From Pseudomonadota bacterium (GTDB lineage: Bacteria > Pseudomonadota > Gammaproteobacteria > Burkholderiales > Burkholderiaceae_E), in the NCBI GenBank assembly GCA_023389055.1, contig JAEWFA010000051.1, positions 1 through 39,088 on the forward strand: a stretch of 39,088 bases of DNA, in the 5' to 3' direction. The position numbers and the translations under genes are program-made. The notes beneath the pieces are model-generated. The model worked only from the letters and a program-made list of their open reading frames with translations, did no database searches and was not told where the DNA came from. How positions within the stretch are numbered: position 1 is the stretch's first letter; every line of letters starts with the position of its first letter. Below are positions 8,750-16,535 of the stretch, in pieces.

Positions 8750-8752
8750 CAT
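8729..8752. promoter_or_regulatory. Palindromic operator between soxS-like gene and soxR (probable SoxR site)
   Basis: ATGACTAT (8729-8736) and ATAGTCAT (8745-8752) form a perfect 8-bp inverted repeat with an 8-bp spacer. Each half-site contains most of a -10 box of one of two opposed promoters, so a dimeric repressor bound here would block both. The size and symmetry suit an ArsR-family dimer, and the adjacent gene encodes one. Binding by SoxR is inferred. Confidence 0.65.
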
Positions 8753-8760
8753 TCTATCAA
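8732..8760 (-). promoter_or_regulatory. Promoter of the soxS-like gene
   Basis: On the minus strand TTGATA (8755-8760) and CATAGT (8732-8737) are separated by 17 bp. The predicted transcription start near 8725 lies about 23 bases before the ATG at 8702, which helps choose that start codon. This promoter almost exactly overlaps the rightward soxR promoter, head on, and its -10 box is in the left half of the operator. Confidence 0.5.
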
Positions 8761-8810
8761 GCCGAGGCGCCCATAGAAGAGAAGCGCCCGGCCTCCGAGG
8801 AGACGGTCCG

Positions 8811-9188
8811 ATGGATTCGCTGGGCCAGGTGTTCGAGGCCGTGTCGAATTATTTCGCGTTGCTCGCCGAGCCGGTGCGACTGCGCATCCTGCACTCGATC
8901 TGCCGCGAGGAGAAGAGCGTCTCCCAGATCGTCGCCGAGACGGGAGCCACGCAGACGAACGTCTCGCGCCACCTGAACACGTTGTATCGGGCGGGCGCGC
9001 TGAGCCGGCGCAAGGAAGGCAACTTCATCTATTACGGCGTGCGTGACAGCGCGCTGACCGAGATCTGCCGCACGGTCTGCACGCACATCGCCGCGCGCGG
9101 CGACACGCAGTCCGAGGAACGGTTCGAGATGCGCAAGCTTGCCGAGCAATGGGAGGCGCGCCCCGAGTCGCGCGAGGAGCTTCGATGA
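8811..9188 (+). CDS. soxR: ArsR-family repressor of sulfur-oxidation genes (SoxR)
   Basis: This 125-residue winged-helix protein belongs to the ArsR family. RLRILHSIC (residues 23-31) and SVSQIVAETGATQTNVSRHLNTLYRAGAL (36-64) form the DNA-binding helices and FIYYGV the wing. The ArsR metal-box ELxCVCDL is missing. Cys31 lies in the second helix and Cys86 and Cys90 in the C-terminal helix, an arrangement that recalls the dithiol persulfide sensors SqrR and BigR and the sox repressor SoxR. The ATG at 8811 follows a GAGGAGA ribosome-binding site. The stop overlaps the soxC ATG. It most likely represses both flanking units through the palindrome at 8729-8752 until reduced sulfur appears; that mechanism is inferred from the family. 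Confidence 0.85.
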   Translation: MDSLGQVFEAVSNYFALLAEPVRLRILHSICREEKSVSQIVAETGATQTNVSRHLNTLYRAGALSRRKEGNFIYYGVRDSALTEICRTVCTHIAARGDTQSEERFEMRKLAEQWEARPESREELR

Positions 9189-10597
9189 ACGATTCTTTCG
9201 ACGCGCGCGGCGAGCCGACGCACGGCGGCGCCGCGCGACTTTCGGGTCGCATCCGGCCGGCGCCCGAGAACACGCTGTCGCCCGAGGAGCTCGATCGCGC
9301 GCGGCGTGCGCGACGCAACTTCATGGGCAAGGCGCTGGCGATGGGCGCCGGTGCCGGCGCCGCTGCGAAGGCCGTTGCCGGTCCCGACGGCAGGGCCGCC
9401 GCGTCAGGCGAAGCGCCCGGTGTCGACGGCCCGGGGGACAAGGCGATCCTCGAACTGCCCCCGCACACGACCGGGCTCGGCCAGCCGGTGGCTGCCCGCG
9501 GTTACGGGGTCCCATCGCAATGGGAACGCAACCTGCAGCGGCGCGAGAGCCCCGGGCTCACCCGGGTGTCGGCGTCGTCGGTGAGCTTCGCCCCGTTGCA
9601 GGGGATGTTCGGCATCATCACGCCGAACGGGCTGCATTTCGAGCGCCATCACCAGGGTTGGTGGGACATCGATCCGAGCCGCCATCGCCTGATGGTCAAC
9701 GGGCTCGTGCGCGAGGCGCGCGTGTTCACGATGGACGACCTGATGCGGCTGCCGTCGGTATCGCGCATCCACTTCATCGAGTGCGGCGCGAACAGCGGCA
9801 TGGAGTGGGGCAACAACGCGGTTCCCACGGTGCAGTACACGCACGGGATGCTGTCGTGCGCCGAGTTCACCGGCGTGCCGCTCGCGACACTGCTCGATCT
9901 TTGCGGCATCGATCGCACGCGAGGCAGGTACGTGCTCGCCGAAGGCGGCGACGGCTCGTCGATGACGCGCACGATTCCGATCGATCGCGCGCTCGACGAC
10001 GCGATCGTCGCCTGGGGAATGAACGGCGAGATGCTGCGCCCGGAGAACGGCTACCCGTTGCGTCTGGTGGTGCCGGGCGTACAGGGCGTCTCGTGGGTCA
10101 AGTACCTGCGCAGGCTCGAGGTCGGCGACAAGCCGTGGTTCACGAAGGACGAAACGGTGCATTACGTCGACCTGATGCCCGACGGCCAGCACCGCCAGTT
10201 CACGTCGATCCAGGAAGTGAAGTCGGTCATCACGACGCCCTCCGGGGGGCAGATGCTGCTCGACAAGGGCTACTACAACGTCAGCGGCCTGGCCTGGTCG
10301 GGCCGCGGAAAGATCAAGCGCGTCGACGTCTCCTTCGATGGCGGACGCAACTGGCGCACCGCGCGCCTGGGCAGCCTCGTCCTGTCGAAGGCGCTCACGC
10401 GCTTCTCGGTCGACTGGACCTGGGACGGCTCGCCTGCCGTGCTGCAGAGTCGAGCGATCGACGAAACCGGCCACGTGCAACCGAAGATCAACCAGTTGCG
10501 CGCAGTGCGCGGCACGCGCTCGATCTACCACAACAACGCGATCCAGTCGTGGCGGGTTGCCGATTCGGGCGAGGTCTTCAATGCACAGGTCTGGTGA
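9185..10597 (+). CDS. soxC: Sulfane dehydrogenase molybdopterin subunit SoxC
   Basis: SoxC is the molybdenum-cofactor subunit of the SoxCD sulfane dehydrogenase, which oxidizes the outer sulfane sulfur bound to the SoxY cysteine, a six-electron step in the periplasm. The 470-residue product has a twin-arginine signal RRNFMGK (residues 43-49) after an unusually long N-terminal region. The oxidoreductase molybdopterin domain follows, with the molybdenum ligand Cys200 in HFIECGANSG, then a Mo-co dimerization domain (from about 350, FDGGRNWRTA). The start at 9185 overlaps the soxR stop (ATGA) and follows an AGGAGC site. It overlaps soxD by 17 bp. Its presence means thiosulfate can be oxidized fully without sulfur globules. 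Confidence 0.95.
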   Translation: MNDSFDARGEPTHGGAARLSGRIRPAPENTLSPEELDRARRARRNFMGKALAMGAGAGAAAKAVAGPDGRAAASGEAPGVDGPGDKAILELPPHTTGLGQPVAARGYGVPSQWERNLQRRESPGLTRVSASSVSFAPLQGMFGIITPNGLHFERHHQGWWDIDPSRHRLMVNGLVREARVFTMDDLMRLPSVSRIHFIECGANSGMEWGNNAVPTVQYTHGMLSCAEFTGVPLATLLDLCGIDRTRGRYVLAEGGDGSSMTRTIPIDRALDDAIVAWGMNGEMLRPENGYPLRLVVPGVQGVSWVKYLRRLEVGDKPWFTKDETVHYVDLMPDGQHRQFTSIQEVKSVITTPSGGQMLLDKGYYNVSGLAWSGRGKIKRVDVSFDGGRNWRTARLGSLVLSKALTRFSVDWTWDGSPAVLQSRAIDETGHVQPKINQLRAVRGTRSIYHNNAIQSWRVADSGEVFNAQVW

Positions 10598-11747
10598 GCG
10601 GCGCTTGCGTCCGCTGGCGCGCGCGACGCTGCGGGTGACGCTGATGGGCGTCGCCGCGGCCGCGACAGTCGTCGCTCCGGTGTCGGGCGCCGAAGCGCCC
10701 TCGGCAGCAAACGGCAAGACGGCGGCGAACTCCGTGAGTACGACCCCGTGGGCAGGCATCGGCCGGCCGGCCACGCGCGCGGAGATCCGTGCGTGGGACA
10801 TCGACGTACGGGCCGACTTCAAGGGGCTGCCGCCCGGATCCGGCTCGGTCGAGGCGGGGGAGCGCATCTGGGAGGAGAAGTGCGCCGTGTGCCACGGCAC
10901 CTTCGGCGAGTCGAACGAGGTGTTCACCCCGATCGTCGGCGGCACCACGAAGGCCGACATCGAGAGCGGACACGTCGCGAACCTGAAGCGCACCGATTTC
11001 CCGCAGCGAAGCACGATGATGAAGCTCTCGCAGGTCTCGTCGCTGTGGGACTACATCCGCCGCGCGATGCCGTGGAATGCGCCGAAGTCGCTGTCGCCCG
11101 ACGAGGTCTACGCGGTGACCGCGTACATCCTGAACCTCGCCGACGTCGTGCCCGCCGATTACGTTCTGTCGGATCGGAATATCGTCGACGTGCAGAAGCG
11201 TTTGCCCAATCGTGACGGGATGACGTTCTACGAGCCGATGTGGCGCGTCGACGGCAAGCCCGACGTACAGGGCGACGCCTGCATGAGCGGCTGCAAGACC
11301 GACCCGGCACGACTGGCTGCCGCCGGATTGCCCGAGCACGCGCGCGACGCGCACGGCAACCTGATGGCGCAGAACCGCATCGTCGGCCCGGTGCGCGGCG
11401 CGGACACGACGCGCCCGCCGCGAACCGAACTCGACGGCGCCGAGGTCGCCGCAACCGCGCAGGCGACGATGCTCGCGTCGATTCCGCACCAGCGCAAGCC
11501 CGAGGATCTGGCCAGCGAGGCGAACTGCATGGCCTGCCATGCCGTGGACACGAAGATGGTCGGTCCGTCGTTTCGCGACGTGGGCGCGAAATACCGCGGA
11601 CGGCCGGGCGTTGCCGAGATGCTCGTCGGTCGCGTGAAGAACGGAACGAGCGGGGCCTGGGGTGACGTGCCCATGCCGGCGAATACCGCGATCAACGACG
11701 ACGACATCCGGGTAATCGTCAACTGGATCCTCGAGGAACGGCGATGA
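10581..11747 (+). CDS. soxD: Sulfane dehydrogenase diheme cytochrome c subunit SoxD
   Basis: SoxD carries electrons from SoxC to the respiratory chain. The 388-residue precursor has a signal peptide ending near VSGAEA (about residue 38) and two heme c sites, CAVCH (101-105) and CMACH (316-320), so it is the normal two-domain diheme form. Between them lies a CMSGCK pair that could form a disulfide, and a distal methionine ligand candidate lies in DVPMPANTAI. The ATG at 10581 is inside the end of soxC; the overlap of 17 bp suggests coupled translation. Longer in-frame extensions upstream are antisense-like shadow of soxC and lack a signal peptide. Confidence 0.94.
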   Translation: MHRSGERRLRPLARATLRVTLMGVAAAATVVAPVSGAEAPSAANGKTAANSVSTTPWAGIGRPATRAEIRAWDIDVRADFKGLPPGSGSVEAGERIWEEKCAVCHGTFGESNEVFTPIVGGTTKADIESGHVANLKRTDFPQRSTMMKLSQVSSLWDYIRRAMPWNAPKSLSPDEVYAVTAYILNLADVVPADYVLSDRNIVDVQKRLPNRDGMTFYEPMWRVDGKPDVQGDACMSGCKTDPARLAAAGLPEHARDAHGNLMAQNRIVGPVRGADTTRPPRTELDGAEVAATAQATMLASIPHQRKPEDLASEANCMACHAVDTKMVGPSFRDVGAKYRGRPGVAEMLVGRVKNGTSGAWGDVPMPANTAINDDDIRVIVNWILEERR

Positions 11748-11815
11748 AGAATCGGCCGATCCTCCATGCAACTCCGATATGCTGCGGCAATCGGTCAACG
11801 AAGGAGACTGCACCC

Positions 11816-12286
11816 ATGAACGTAACGAGACGCACGACCTTGCAGGTCGCGGGTAGCGCGGGCCTGTACGGCGCGCTGCTGTCGCTGGGCCTGCTGCGCC
11901 CCGGCGCTGCCGCGGCCGAAGCCTTCGACGAGAAGATGTTTCACGTGACCGGCGTGTCCGACACGCTGAAGGCGCTGGGCGCCGCCGGCGCAACCGAGTC
12001 GAAGGACGTCGTGATCGTCTCGCCCGACATCGCCGAGAACGGCGCGGTCGTGCCGGTGGGAGTCAAGAGCAACCTGCCGAACACGCAATCGATCGCGTTG
12101 CTGGTCGACAAGAACCCGAACGCGCTGGCCGGCGCCTACGACATCCTCGAAGGCACGCAACCCGAGGTGAGCATGCGCATCAAGATGGGGCAGAGCTCCG
12201 ACGTCGTCGCGCTGGTGAAGGCCGACGGCAAGTACTACATGGCCAAGAAGGAAATCAAGGTCACGCTCGGCGGTTGCGGCGGCTGA
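11816..12286 (+). CDS. soxY: Sulfur carrier protein SoxY
   Basis: SoxY is the swinging-arm carrier: the pathway intermediates stay covalently bound to a cysteine near its C-terminus while the other Sox enzymes act on them. The 156-residue product ends in LGGCGG with the carrier residue Cys154. A twin-arginine signal (VTRRTTLQVAG, residues 3-13, followed by a hydrophobic stretch to about 34) exports it, carrying SoxZ along. The ATG at 11816 is preceded by AAGGAGAC at good distance; an earlier in-frame start would precede the signal peptide for no reason. It lies 68 bp after soxD and 52 bp before soxZ. Confidence 0.96.
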   Translation: MNVTRRTTLQVAGSAGLYGALLSLGLLRPGAAAAEAFDEKMFHVTGVSDTLKALGAAGATESKDVVIVSPDIAENGAVVPVGVKSNLPNTQSIALLVDKNPNALAGAYDILEGTQPEVSMRIKMGQSSDVVALVKADGKYYMAKKEIKVTLGGCGG

Positions 12287-12338
12287 CGCCTCGCACGTTC
12301 CCGATTTCTTCCCGATTACGACCAGGAGACGCTGCGAT

Positions 12339-12650
12339 ATGGCAGACCCGATGAAGATCCGCGCGACGGCCAAGGATGGCGCCGCGGACGTGCGCGTGCT
12401 GATGGCGCACGAGATGGAAACCGGACAGCGCAAGGACGCATCCGGCAACGTGATCCCCGCCTGGCACATCACCGAGGTCACCGCCTCGCTGAACGGCAAG
12501 CCCGTCCTTCGTGCGCACTGGGGCCCGGCGATCTCGAAGAATCCCTACCTGCAGTTCAAGGTCAAGGACGCGAAGCCGGGCGACAAGATCTCCGTCACGT
12601 GGGTGGACAACAAGGGTGACAAGCGCACCGACGAAGCGACGGTGAGCTGA
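12339..12650 (+). CDS. soxZ: Sulfur carrier complex subunit SoxZ
   Basis: SoxZ forms the SoxYZ heterodimer that presents the SoxY carrier arm to the Sox enzymes. The 103-residue product has the immunoglobulin-like SoxZ fold with characteristic stretches ATAKDGAADVRVLMAHEMETG, HITEV, and WVDNKGD near the end. It has no signal peptide of its own, as expected for export together with Tat-directed SoxY. An AGGAGAC site precedes the ATG. The gene follows soxY closely and is separated from soxA by 117 bp that contain a GC hairpin. Confidence 0.95.
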   Translation: MADPMKIRATAKDGAADVRVLMAHEMETGQRKDASGNVIPAWHITEVTASLNGKPVLRAHWGPAISKNPYLQFKVKDAKPGDKISVTWVDNKGDKRTDEATVS

Positions 12651-12692
12651 CGAAGGTCCACCGCGACGCAGTTCGTCGTCGTTCGCAGGGAG

Positions 12693-12713
12693 GCCGCCGG
12701 GGAGGACGGCGGC
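12693..12713. other. GC-rich hairpin between soxZ and soxA
   Basis: GCCGCCG (12693-12699) and CGGCGGC (12707-12713) form a perfect 7-bp stem around a 7-base loop. No T-run follows, so it is not a classical terminator. It may stabilize or punctuate the mRNA between soxYZ and soxAXB, or be chance in GC-rich DNA. Confidence 0.3.
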
Positions 12714-12767
12714 TGGTGCTGTGGGCGCACGCGTCGCGGCTTCATTTCAACCAGAGGAGACAATCCA

Positions 12768-13574
12768 ATGCGAAAGGCATCGCTGTGCATCGCAGCGTCG
12801 GCGCTCGTCGCCACCGCGGCGGTCGCGTATGCGCAATCCGACACGCAGGCCGAGATCGAGCGTTATCGCGAGATGCTGCAGGACGGCAACCCTGCCGAAC
12901 TCACCGTGATGCGCGGCGAGGAGATGTGGAAGACGCCGCGCGGGCCGAAGAACGCCAGCCTCGAGCGTTGCGACATGGGCAAGGGCCCGGGCGTGGTCAA
13001 GGGCGCCTATGCCGAGTTGCCGCGCTATTTCGCCGATACCGACCAGGTGATGGACGCCGAGGCGCGTCTCGTGCATTGCCAGGTGACCCTGCAGGGCTTC
13101 GAGCGCGCGGAACTGGTCAAGAAGCCGTTCTCCGGCGCGGGGCGCGCCACCGACAACGAGTCGCTGATCGCGTATCTCGTCGACCAGTCGCGCGGCGTGC
13201 CGGTGGCGGTGCCGCAGAGCCATCCGAAGGAGATCGCGTCCTACGAACGCGGCAAGAAGATGTTCTTCTATCGCGGCGGGCCCTACGACTTCTCGTGCGC
13301 CTCGTGCCACGGTGAGGACGACAAGCGCATCCGCTTGCAGGACCTGCCGAACCTGCTCAAGCCCGAGGCGGCGCAGAAAGCGTTCACCACCTGGCCCGCA
13401 TACCGCGTTTCGCAAGGCGCGCTGCGCACGATGCAATGGCGCCTGAACGACTGCTTTCGCCAGCAGCGTTTCCCCGAGCTCGTCTTCACGTCGCCGGCGT
13501 CGATCGACCTGATCACGTTCCTGGGCGTGAACGCGAAGGGCGGCAAGATGGATTCGCCCGCGATCAAACGATAA
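12768..13574 (+). CDS. soxA: L-cysteine S-thiosulfotransferase subunit SoxA (single-heme type)
   Basis: SoxA, with SoxX, couples thiosulfate to the SoxY cysteine and releases two electrons. The 268-residue precursor has a Sec signal peptide ending in AYA (about residue 22). Only one heme site is present, CASCH (177-181); the N-terminal domain has Cys68 and Cys104 where diheme SoxA proteins carry a heme, probably a disulfide. Cys229 in MQWRLNDCFRQQRFPEL is the active-site cysteine, normally a persulfide and heme ligand. So this is a single-heme SoxA like those of types II and III. The ATG at 12768 is supported by CAGAGGAGA upstream. Confidence 0.95.
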   Translation: MRKASLCIAASALVATAAVAYAQSDTQAEIERYREMLQDGNPAELTVMRGEEMWKTPRGPKNASLERCDMGKGPGVVKGAYAELPRYFADTDQVMDAEARLVHCQVTLQGFERAELVKKPFSGAGRATDNESLIAYLVDQSRGVPVAVPQSHPKEIASYERGKKMFFYRGGPYDFSCASCHGEDDKRIRLQDLPNLLKPEAAQKAFTTWPAYRVSQGALRTMQWRLNDCFRQQRFPELVFTSPASIDLITFLGVNAKGGKMDSPAIKR

Positions 13575-13593
13575 AGCAAGGAGGAGACGAGAG

Positions 13594-14232
13594 ATGGCAG
13601 GCAAAGGTAGTTTCGTGCGGCGCGGCGCAGTCGCGTTCGCATTGATCGTCGGCGTTGCAGGCTGCGCGTCGATGACGGGATCGCAGACGGTTTCGGATGC
13701 AGAGGTCAAGCAGGCCCTGATGGCCTCGTTCCGCGACAAGGGGATCGCCAAGGTCGATCGACTCGAGCAGAGCGATCTGCAGCGCGTGTGCAGCCAGTAC
13801 GCCGACAAGCCGCTGCCGGCCGACCTGCGCGCGCGACTCGAGGCGGACGCGAAGAAGAGCGTCCGCTTTCCGAGCGACGGCAAGTTCCTGGGCGACTGGA
13901 AGTCGGGCGAGAAGATCGCGCAGAGCGGGCGCGGGCTGCAGTACAGCGACAACGAGAAGACCGTGGCGGGCGGAAACTGTTACGCGTGCCACCAGCTGTC
14001 GAAGGAGGAGATCGCCTACGGCAACATCGGACCGACGCTGTACCACTACGGCAAGCTGCGCGGCAACACGAAGGAAACGCTCGAGTACACGTGGACGCGC
14101 CTGTGGAACGGCCACGCCTACAACGCCTGCAACAACATGCCGCGCTTCGGCGGCGCAGGGATCCTCACCGAGGCGCAGCTGAAGGACGTGATGGCGCTGC
14201 TGCTCGACCCGGCCTCGCCGGTCAACAAGTGA
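13594..14232 (+). CDS. soxX: L-cysteine S-thiosulfotransferase subunit SoxX, with lipoprotein signal
   Basis: SoxX is the small cytochrome c partner of SoxA. The 212-residue precursor has one heme site, CYACH (129-133), with Met182 in NNMPRFGG as likely sixth ligand. About 95 residues of helical extension precede the heme domain, as in the longer SoxX forms. The signal sequence ends in a lipobox, VAGC, with Cys24 followed by Ala, which predicts lipidation and outer-membrane anchoring rather than a free periplasmic protein. AAGGAGGAGA precedes the ATG. The gene is 19 bp after soxA and 58 bp before soxB. Confidence 0.94.
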   Translation: MAGKGSFVRRGAVAFALIVGVAGCASMTGSQTVSDAEVKQALMASFRDKGIAKVDRLEQSDLQRVCSQYADKPLPADLRARLEADAKKSVRFPSDGKFLGDWKSGEKIAQSGRGLQYSDNEKTVAGGNCYACHQLSKEEIAYGNIGPTLYHYGKLRGNTKETLEYTWTRLWNGHAYNACNNMPRFGGAGILTEAQLKDVMALLLDPASPVNK

Positions 14233-14290
14233 GAAGCCCACCGATGCAAACCGCAGTGCCCGCCCTGCGCAGCAGCGGCTGCGTGCGGCG

Positions 14291-16006
14291 ATGATCGATC
14301 GCCGCGAGTTCCTGCGACTGCTCGCGGCCGCCTCGGCCGCGGGCCTGTCGCTGCCCGCCGGGGCGGCTGCGCCCGGTTCGGCGCGCGCCGAGTCGTTCTA
14401 CGATGTCGCGCCGTTCGGCAACGTGAGCCTGTTGCACTTCACCGACTGCCATGCGCAGTTGATGCCGGTGCACTTTCGCGAGCCGAGCGTTAACCTGGGC
14501 GTCGGCGAGGCAGTCGGTCGCCCGCCGCACCTGGTGGGCGAAGCGCTGCTCAAGCATTTCGGCATCGCGCCGGGAACGCGCGAGGCGCACGCCTTCACGT
14601 TCCTCGACTTCGAGGACGCTGCGCGTACCTACGGAAAGGTGGGTGGCTTCGCGCACCTGGCCACGTTGGTGAAGCGCCTGCGTGCTTCGCGCCCGGGAGC
14701 GCTGCTGCTCGACGGGGGCGACACCTGGCAGGGTTCGGCCACGTCGCTGTGGTCGAAGGGCCAGGACATGGTCGATGCGTGCAAGCTGCTCGGCGTCGAC
14801 GTGATGACCGCGCACTGGGAGTTCACCTACGGTGCCGAGCGCGTCGAGGAGATCATCGCGCGTCACCTGAAGGGGCACATCGAGTTCCTCGCGCAGAACG
14901 TCAAGACGACGGACTTCGAGGATCCGGTCTTCCCGTCGCACACCGTTCGCACGATCAACGGCGTACCGGTGGCGATCATCGGGCAGGCGTTTCCCTACAC
15001 GCCGATCGCCAATCCGCGCTACTTCGTCGAGCAGTGGAGCTTCGGCATCCAGGACGAGCGCCTGCAGGGGATCGTCGACGAGGTGCGCGCGGCAGGCGCG
15101 CAGGTCGTCGTACTGCTGTCGCACAACGGGATGGACGTCGACCTGCAACTCGCCTCGCGCGTGAGCGGGCTCGACGCGATCCTCGGCGGCCATACGCATG
15201 ACGGCGTGCCGCAACCGGTGAAGGTGCGAAACGCGAAGGGCACGACGCTCGTCACCAACGCGGGCTCGAACGGCAAGTTCCTCGCCGTGCTCGACTTCGA
15301 CGTGAAGGGCGGCAAGGTCGCCGACTTCCGCTACCGGCTGCTGCCGGTGTTCTCGAACCTGCTGCCCGCCGACGCCGGCATGCAGGCGCTCATCGACCGC
15401 GTGCGTGCGCCGCACCTCGCGAAGCTCGAGGAGAAGCTCGCCGTCACCGAAGGGTTGCTGTACCGGCGCGGCAACTTCAACGGCACCTTCGACCAGTTGA
15501 TCCTCGATGCCTTGATCGAGGAGAAGGATGCGCAGATCGCCTTTTCGCCGGGCTTCCGCTGGGGAACGTCGATCCTGCCCGGGCAGTCGATCACGCGCGA
15601 GCACCTGATGGACCAGACGGCCATCACCTATCCGTACGCGACGCTCTCCGAGTTGTCGGGCGAGATGATCAAGACCATTCTCGAGGACGTCGCCGACAAC
15701 CTGTTCAATCCCGACCCCTATTACCAGCAGGGCGGCGACATGGTCCGTGTCGGCGGCATGACCTGGGCGTGCACCCCGGCGGCTGCCGCCGGTTCGCGCA
15801 TCTCCGACATGCGCCTGAACGGCGAACCGATCGACGCAGCGCGCACCTACAAGGTGGCCGGCTGGGCGCCGGTGGCCGCCGGCGCGAGCGGCGAACCGGT
15901 CTGGGATGTCGTCGAGCGGTGGCTGAAGTCCAGGCGCACGGTCTCGCCGCGTCGCCCGAACGAGCCGCGGCTGATCGGCGTGGGCAAGAACCCCGGGATC
16001 GCCTGA
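14291..16006 (+). CDS. soxB: S-sulfosulfanyl-L-cysteine sulfohydrolase SoxB
   Basis: SoxB is a dimanganese hydrolase that releases sulfate from the S-thiosulfonate bound to the SoxY arm. The 571-residue precursor has a twin-arginine signal (DRREFLRLL, residues 3-11) and the 5'-nucleotidase/metallophosphoesterase fold. Metal-site motifs seen are LLHFTDCHAQLMPVHFREPS, LLLDGGDTWQGS, LSHNGMDVD and GGHTHDG. The C-terminal domain begins near residue 390. The length is normal. A 16-codon frame starting at 14244 ends with TGA overlapping the soxB ATG and might couple initiation, but it has no good ribosome-binding site. Confidence 0.97.
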   Translation: MIDRREFLRLLAAASAAGLSLPAGAAAPGSARAESFYDVAPFGNVSLLHFTDCHAQLMPVHFREPSVNLGVGEAVGRPPHLVGEALLKHFGIAPGTREAHAFTFLDFEDAARTYGKVGGFAHLATLVKRLRASRPGALLLDGGDTWQGSATSLWSKGQDMVDACKLLGVDVMTAHWEFTYGAERVEEIIARHLKGHIEFLAQNVKTTDFEDPVFPSHTVRTINGVPVAIIGQAFPYTPIANPRYFVEQWSFGIQDERLQGIVDEVRAAGAQVVVLLSHNGMDVDLQLASRVSGLDAILGGHTHDGVPQPVKVRNAKGTTLVTNAGSNGKFLAVLDFDVKGGKVADFRYRLLPVFSNLLPADAGMQALIDRVRAPHLAKLEEKLAVTEGLLYRRGNFNGTFDQLILDALIEEKDAQIAFSPGFRWGTSILPGQSITREHLMDQTAITYPYATLSELSGEMIKTILEDVADNLFNPDPYYQQGGDMVRVGGMTWACTPAAAAGSRISDMRLNGEPIDAARTYKVAGWAPVAAGASGEPVWDVVERWLKSRRTVSPRRPNEPRLIGVGKNPGIA

Positions 16007-16010
16007 CCCG

Positions 16011-16535
16011 ATGAACGGGCGACGTCGGCTGTTGTCGGCGGCGGGTGCCGTCGCTGCCGCCAGCGCCGTGCCGAGGCTTGCCGCGGCGGCGACGACGCCG
16101 GCGCCTGCGATCGGCACGCGCATCGATCTGCCGCCGGTGCGCCTGCTCGACGGCCGCGAGATCGAGCCTTCGTACTGGCGCGGCAAGGTGCTCGTCGTAG
16201 AGTTGTGGGCGACGTGGTGTCCTTTCTGCGCTCGGCAGAACCCGGAGATCGACAAGCTGCATCGCGCGCACGCCGCTTCGGGGCTCGAGGTGCTCGGACT
16301 GTCGATCGACCGCAACGCCGACGAGGCGAGGAAGTACCTGCGCGAGCGCGGCTACGCATTTCACGCCGCGATGCTCGACGCGAAGTGGGAAGCGACGCTC
16401 GGTCGCCCGAAGGGGCTGCCGATCGTCTGGGTCGTCGGCCGCAGCGGCCGGCTCGAGCAGGTCGAGATCGGCGAGATGTTCCCCGAGGACGTCGCCGACC
16501 TCGCCCGCTGGCTCACGAAGGGAGCACCGCAATGA
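16011..16535 (+). CDS. soxW: Periplasmic TlpA-like thioredoxin SoxW
   Basis: The 174-residue product has a signal peptide (NGRRRLLSAAGAVAAASAVP, ending near residue 27), then a TlpA/ResA-type thioredoxin domain with the redox motif WCPFC (69-73) in ELWATWCPFCARQNPEI and the cis-proline turn GLPIVWVV. SoxW is the thioredoxin that in other species takes electrons from SoxV and helps keep Sox proteins reduced. It starts 4 bp after soxB and its stop overlaps the next ATG. Together with the SoxS-like gene the cluster has two separate periplasmic thioredoxins but no SoxV. Confidence 0.88.
   Translation: MNGRRRLLSAAGAVAAASAVPRLAAAATTPAPAIGTRIDLPPVRLLDGREIEPSYWRGKVLVVELWATWCPFCARQNPEIDKLHRAHAASGLEVLGLSIDRNADEARKYLRERGYAFHAAMLDAKWEATLGRPKGLPIVWVVGRSGRLEQVEIGEMFPEDVADLARWLTKGAPQ

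Noticed and set aside
14244..14294. Sixteen-codon frame whose TGA overlaps the soxB ATG
   Set aside because: The overlap could couple translation, but there is no good ribosome-binding site and the frame is simply open from well inside soxX; not enough to call a leader peptide.
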